Shown here: one piece after another, positions 12,300-13,791 of the stretch
Numbering within the stretch: position 1 is the first letter of the stretch
How the letters are laid out: each line of letters begins with the position of its first letter
Assembly (NCBI GenBank): GCA_902798675.1
Contig: CADBXQ010000012.1
Location: 9,971 to 23,761, forward strand
Reading direction: 5' to 3'
Source: Oscillospiraceae bacterium
GTDB taxonomy: Bacteria > Bacillota > Clostridia > Oscillospirales > Ruminococcaceae
Length of the DNA: 13,791 bases
The notes under the pieces: generated by a model
Told to the model about the DNA's origin: nothing
Databases searched by the model: none
The model's input: only the letters and a program-made list of their open reading frames with translations
Position numbers and translations under genes: made by a program

Positions 12300-13791
12300 T
12301 TATTTACCGCAGCAATGTTTATATTTTTTACCGCTGCCACATGGACAAGGATCGTTTCGGCCGACGTTGTGAATGTTTCGAATTGGGCGCCTTTCCTGAC
12401 CCGCCGCGCTCTCTTTATACTTGACAGGAACCGGAATTTTATTGACTTCCTCTCTTTTGATTTCCTGCTCGGTTCTGATGTGAATCGTCAAGATAAGCCT
12501 TGTGACTTCTTCTTTAATGCTTGAAACCATTGCGTCAAACATGGCAAAGCCTTCGATTCGATATTCAATAACAGGGTCTTTTTGAGCATACGACCGCAAA
12601 TAGATTCCCCGGCGCAGTTCCTCCATGTTGTCGATGTGGTTTGTCCATTTAGAATCAACCGTCCGCAAAATAACAACCCTTTCAAGCTCACGCATGCGCT
12701 CCTGGCCAACCATCTTCTCCTTTTGTTCATATATGCTCATGGCCTTTTTGCTAATCGCCTCAATCAGTTCTTGCTTTTTAACGCCCGCAAGATCACCTTT
12801 ACTATACTTTAAGTCATTTTCATCCAAAATATAGCTAAAATAGTCCCGCAGACCTTCAAGGTTCCAATGTTCATAGGAAACATGATCTGGAATATATATG
12901 TCAACAACCTCTGCAATGGCTTCAGTCATCATGTGGACAGTGCTGTTTCTCATATCTTTGCCTTCAAGAACTTGTTCACGCTCTTTATATATTATCTCAC
13001 GCTGGGAGTTCATGACGTCGTCAAATTTTAAAACGCTTTTACGTATTGCGAAATTTTGCGCCTCAACTTTAGCCTGAGCATTATCTATAACATTAGTCAA
13101 CATCCTGCTTTTTATTGGCATATCTTCATCAACTTTTAAAAATTTCATCATTTTGTCAATTCTCGCCCCGCCATACAGCCTCATCAGATTGTCTTCTAAA
13201 GAGAGATAGAACCGGCTTTCTCCAGGGTCTCCTTGACGTCCCGAACGCCCCCGCAGCTGATTATCTATTCGCCGGGATTCGTGGCGCTCAGTTCCGATGA
13301 TAAACAATCCTCCAGCTGCTTTAACCTCTTCGGCTTTCTCAGAAACTATCTTTTTATATTCCGAGTTTAGGCTTTTAAAAGTTTCTCTGGCTTCCAAAAT
13401 TTCTCGATCATCAGTGTCTCCATATGCGGTTGCTTCGTTTATGAGGTCTTCATAGTATCCCCTTTTTCGCATCTCTTCCTTTGCCATATATTCCGCATTA
13501 CCGCCAAGAATGATGTCTGTTCCGCGCCCAGCCATGTTGGTTGCTATTGTGACTGCGCCTTTTTTGCCCGCCTGAGCGATGATATGAGCCTCTCGTTCGT
13601 GGTGTTTAGCGTTAAGGACAGTGTGCTCGATGCCTTTTTCTTTTAAAAGAGCGCTGAGACGCTCAGACTTGTCTATGGAAACCGTTCCAACCAAAACGGG
13701 TTGTCCTTTTTTATGGGATTCAACTATTTGATCGATGACAGCGCGAAATTTTGCTTGCTCTGTCCTGTAAATAACATAGTCATGGTCTTTT
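12300..13791 (-). CDS. secA: Preprotein translocase ATPase SecA, C-terminal part (cut by window edge)
   Basis: Motor ATPase driving proteins through SecYEG. The frame is open to the window edge, giving 496 codons, somewhat more than half of a usual SecA. It starts in the second nucleotide-binding domain (KDHDYVIYRTEQAKF, then GQPVLVGTVSIDKSE). It continues with TNMAGRGTDI (helicase motif V) and QLRGRSGRQGDPGESRFYLS (motif VI, arginine fingers), then the helical scaffold (AQAKVEAQNFAIRKSVLKFDD) and helical wing. It ends with the SEC-C zinc motif NDPCPCGSGKKYKHCC, which binds SecB or ribosomes in other bacteria. The C-terminal linker is short. The DEAD motor domain 1 and the start are outside the window. 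A strong terminator follows. Nothing is broken in the visible part. Confidence 0.98.
   Translation of the reverse strand, partial: KDHDYVIYRTEQAKFRAVIDQIVESHKKGQPVLVGTVSIDKSERLSALLKEKGIEHTVLNAKHHEREAHIIAQAGKKGAVTIATNMAGRGTDIILGGNAEYMAKEEMRKRGYYEDLINEATAYGDTDDREILEARETFKSLNSEYKKIVSEKAEEVKAAGGLFIIGTERHESRRIDNQLRGRSGRQGDPGESRFYLSLEDNLMRLYGGARIDKMMKFLKVDEDMPIKSRMLTNVIDNAQAKVEAQNFAIRKSVLKFDDVMNSQREIIYKEREQVLEGKDMRNSTVHMMTEAIAEVVDIYIPDHVSYEHWNLEGLRDYFSYILDENDLKYSKGDLAGVKKQELIEAISKKAMSIYEQKEKMVGQERMRELERVVILRTVDSKWTNHIDNMEELRRGIYLRSYAQKDPVIEYRIEGFAMFDAMVSSIKEEVTRLILTIHIRTEQEIKREEVNKIPVPVKYKESAAGQERRPIRNIHNVGRNDPCPCGSGKKYKHCCGK

Overview
The window looks like a chromosomal stretch from an AT-rich, low-GC Gram-positive bacterium, most likely a member of Clostridia. 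The reasons are strong GGAGG-type ribosome binding sites, frequent TTG starts, SigA-like TTGACA/TATAAT promoters often carrying a TGn extended -10, intrinsic terminators, a SecA with a C-terminal SEC-C zinc motif, a Gram-positive NlpC/P60 wall hydrolase and a VanW-family protein. The genetic code is standard: TGA is used as a stop. The species cannot be named from the sequence.

Layout. Positions 1-3700 are all on the minus strand: the start of a cysteine desulfurase (cut by the window edge), ribonuclease HI, a secreted NlpC/P60 peptidoglycan hydrolase, and a membrane-anchored VanW-family protein. Each has its own recognisable promoter, and the last two have clear terminators. At 3900-5080 a plus-strand iron-type alcohol dehydrogenase converges on a queuosine-precursor transporter (5082-5786, minus). 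The transporter lies behind a short-chain dehydrogenase, and a candidate preQ1-I riboswitch sits between the two. From 6500 to 8110 is a poorly occupied region. It holds an unassigned promoter, one unrecognised 235-residue protein, and a 460-bp gene-free block that turns out to be a long imperfect inverted repeat. A plus-strand operon follows: an inactive rhomboid-like membrane protein and dCMP deaminase. It converges on a minus-strand operon of a CorC-like CBS protein and a Nudix hydrolase. An ApeA-like HEPN-domain protein, a possible anti-phage RNase, then sits behind the terminator of secA, whose 3' part closes the window.

How the genes fit together. Most are housekeeping: Fe-S biogenesis, RNA-DNA hybrid removal, wall turnover, dNTP and nucleotide hygiene, queuosine salvage and protein export. 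The wall hydrolase has two matches to the WalR consensus around its promoter, and the transporter's candidate riboswitch would link it to queuosine metabolism. The accessory-looking parts are the HEPN gene, the orphan 235-residue gene and the inverted-repeat block. These are the places most likely to hold something undescribed.
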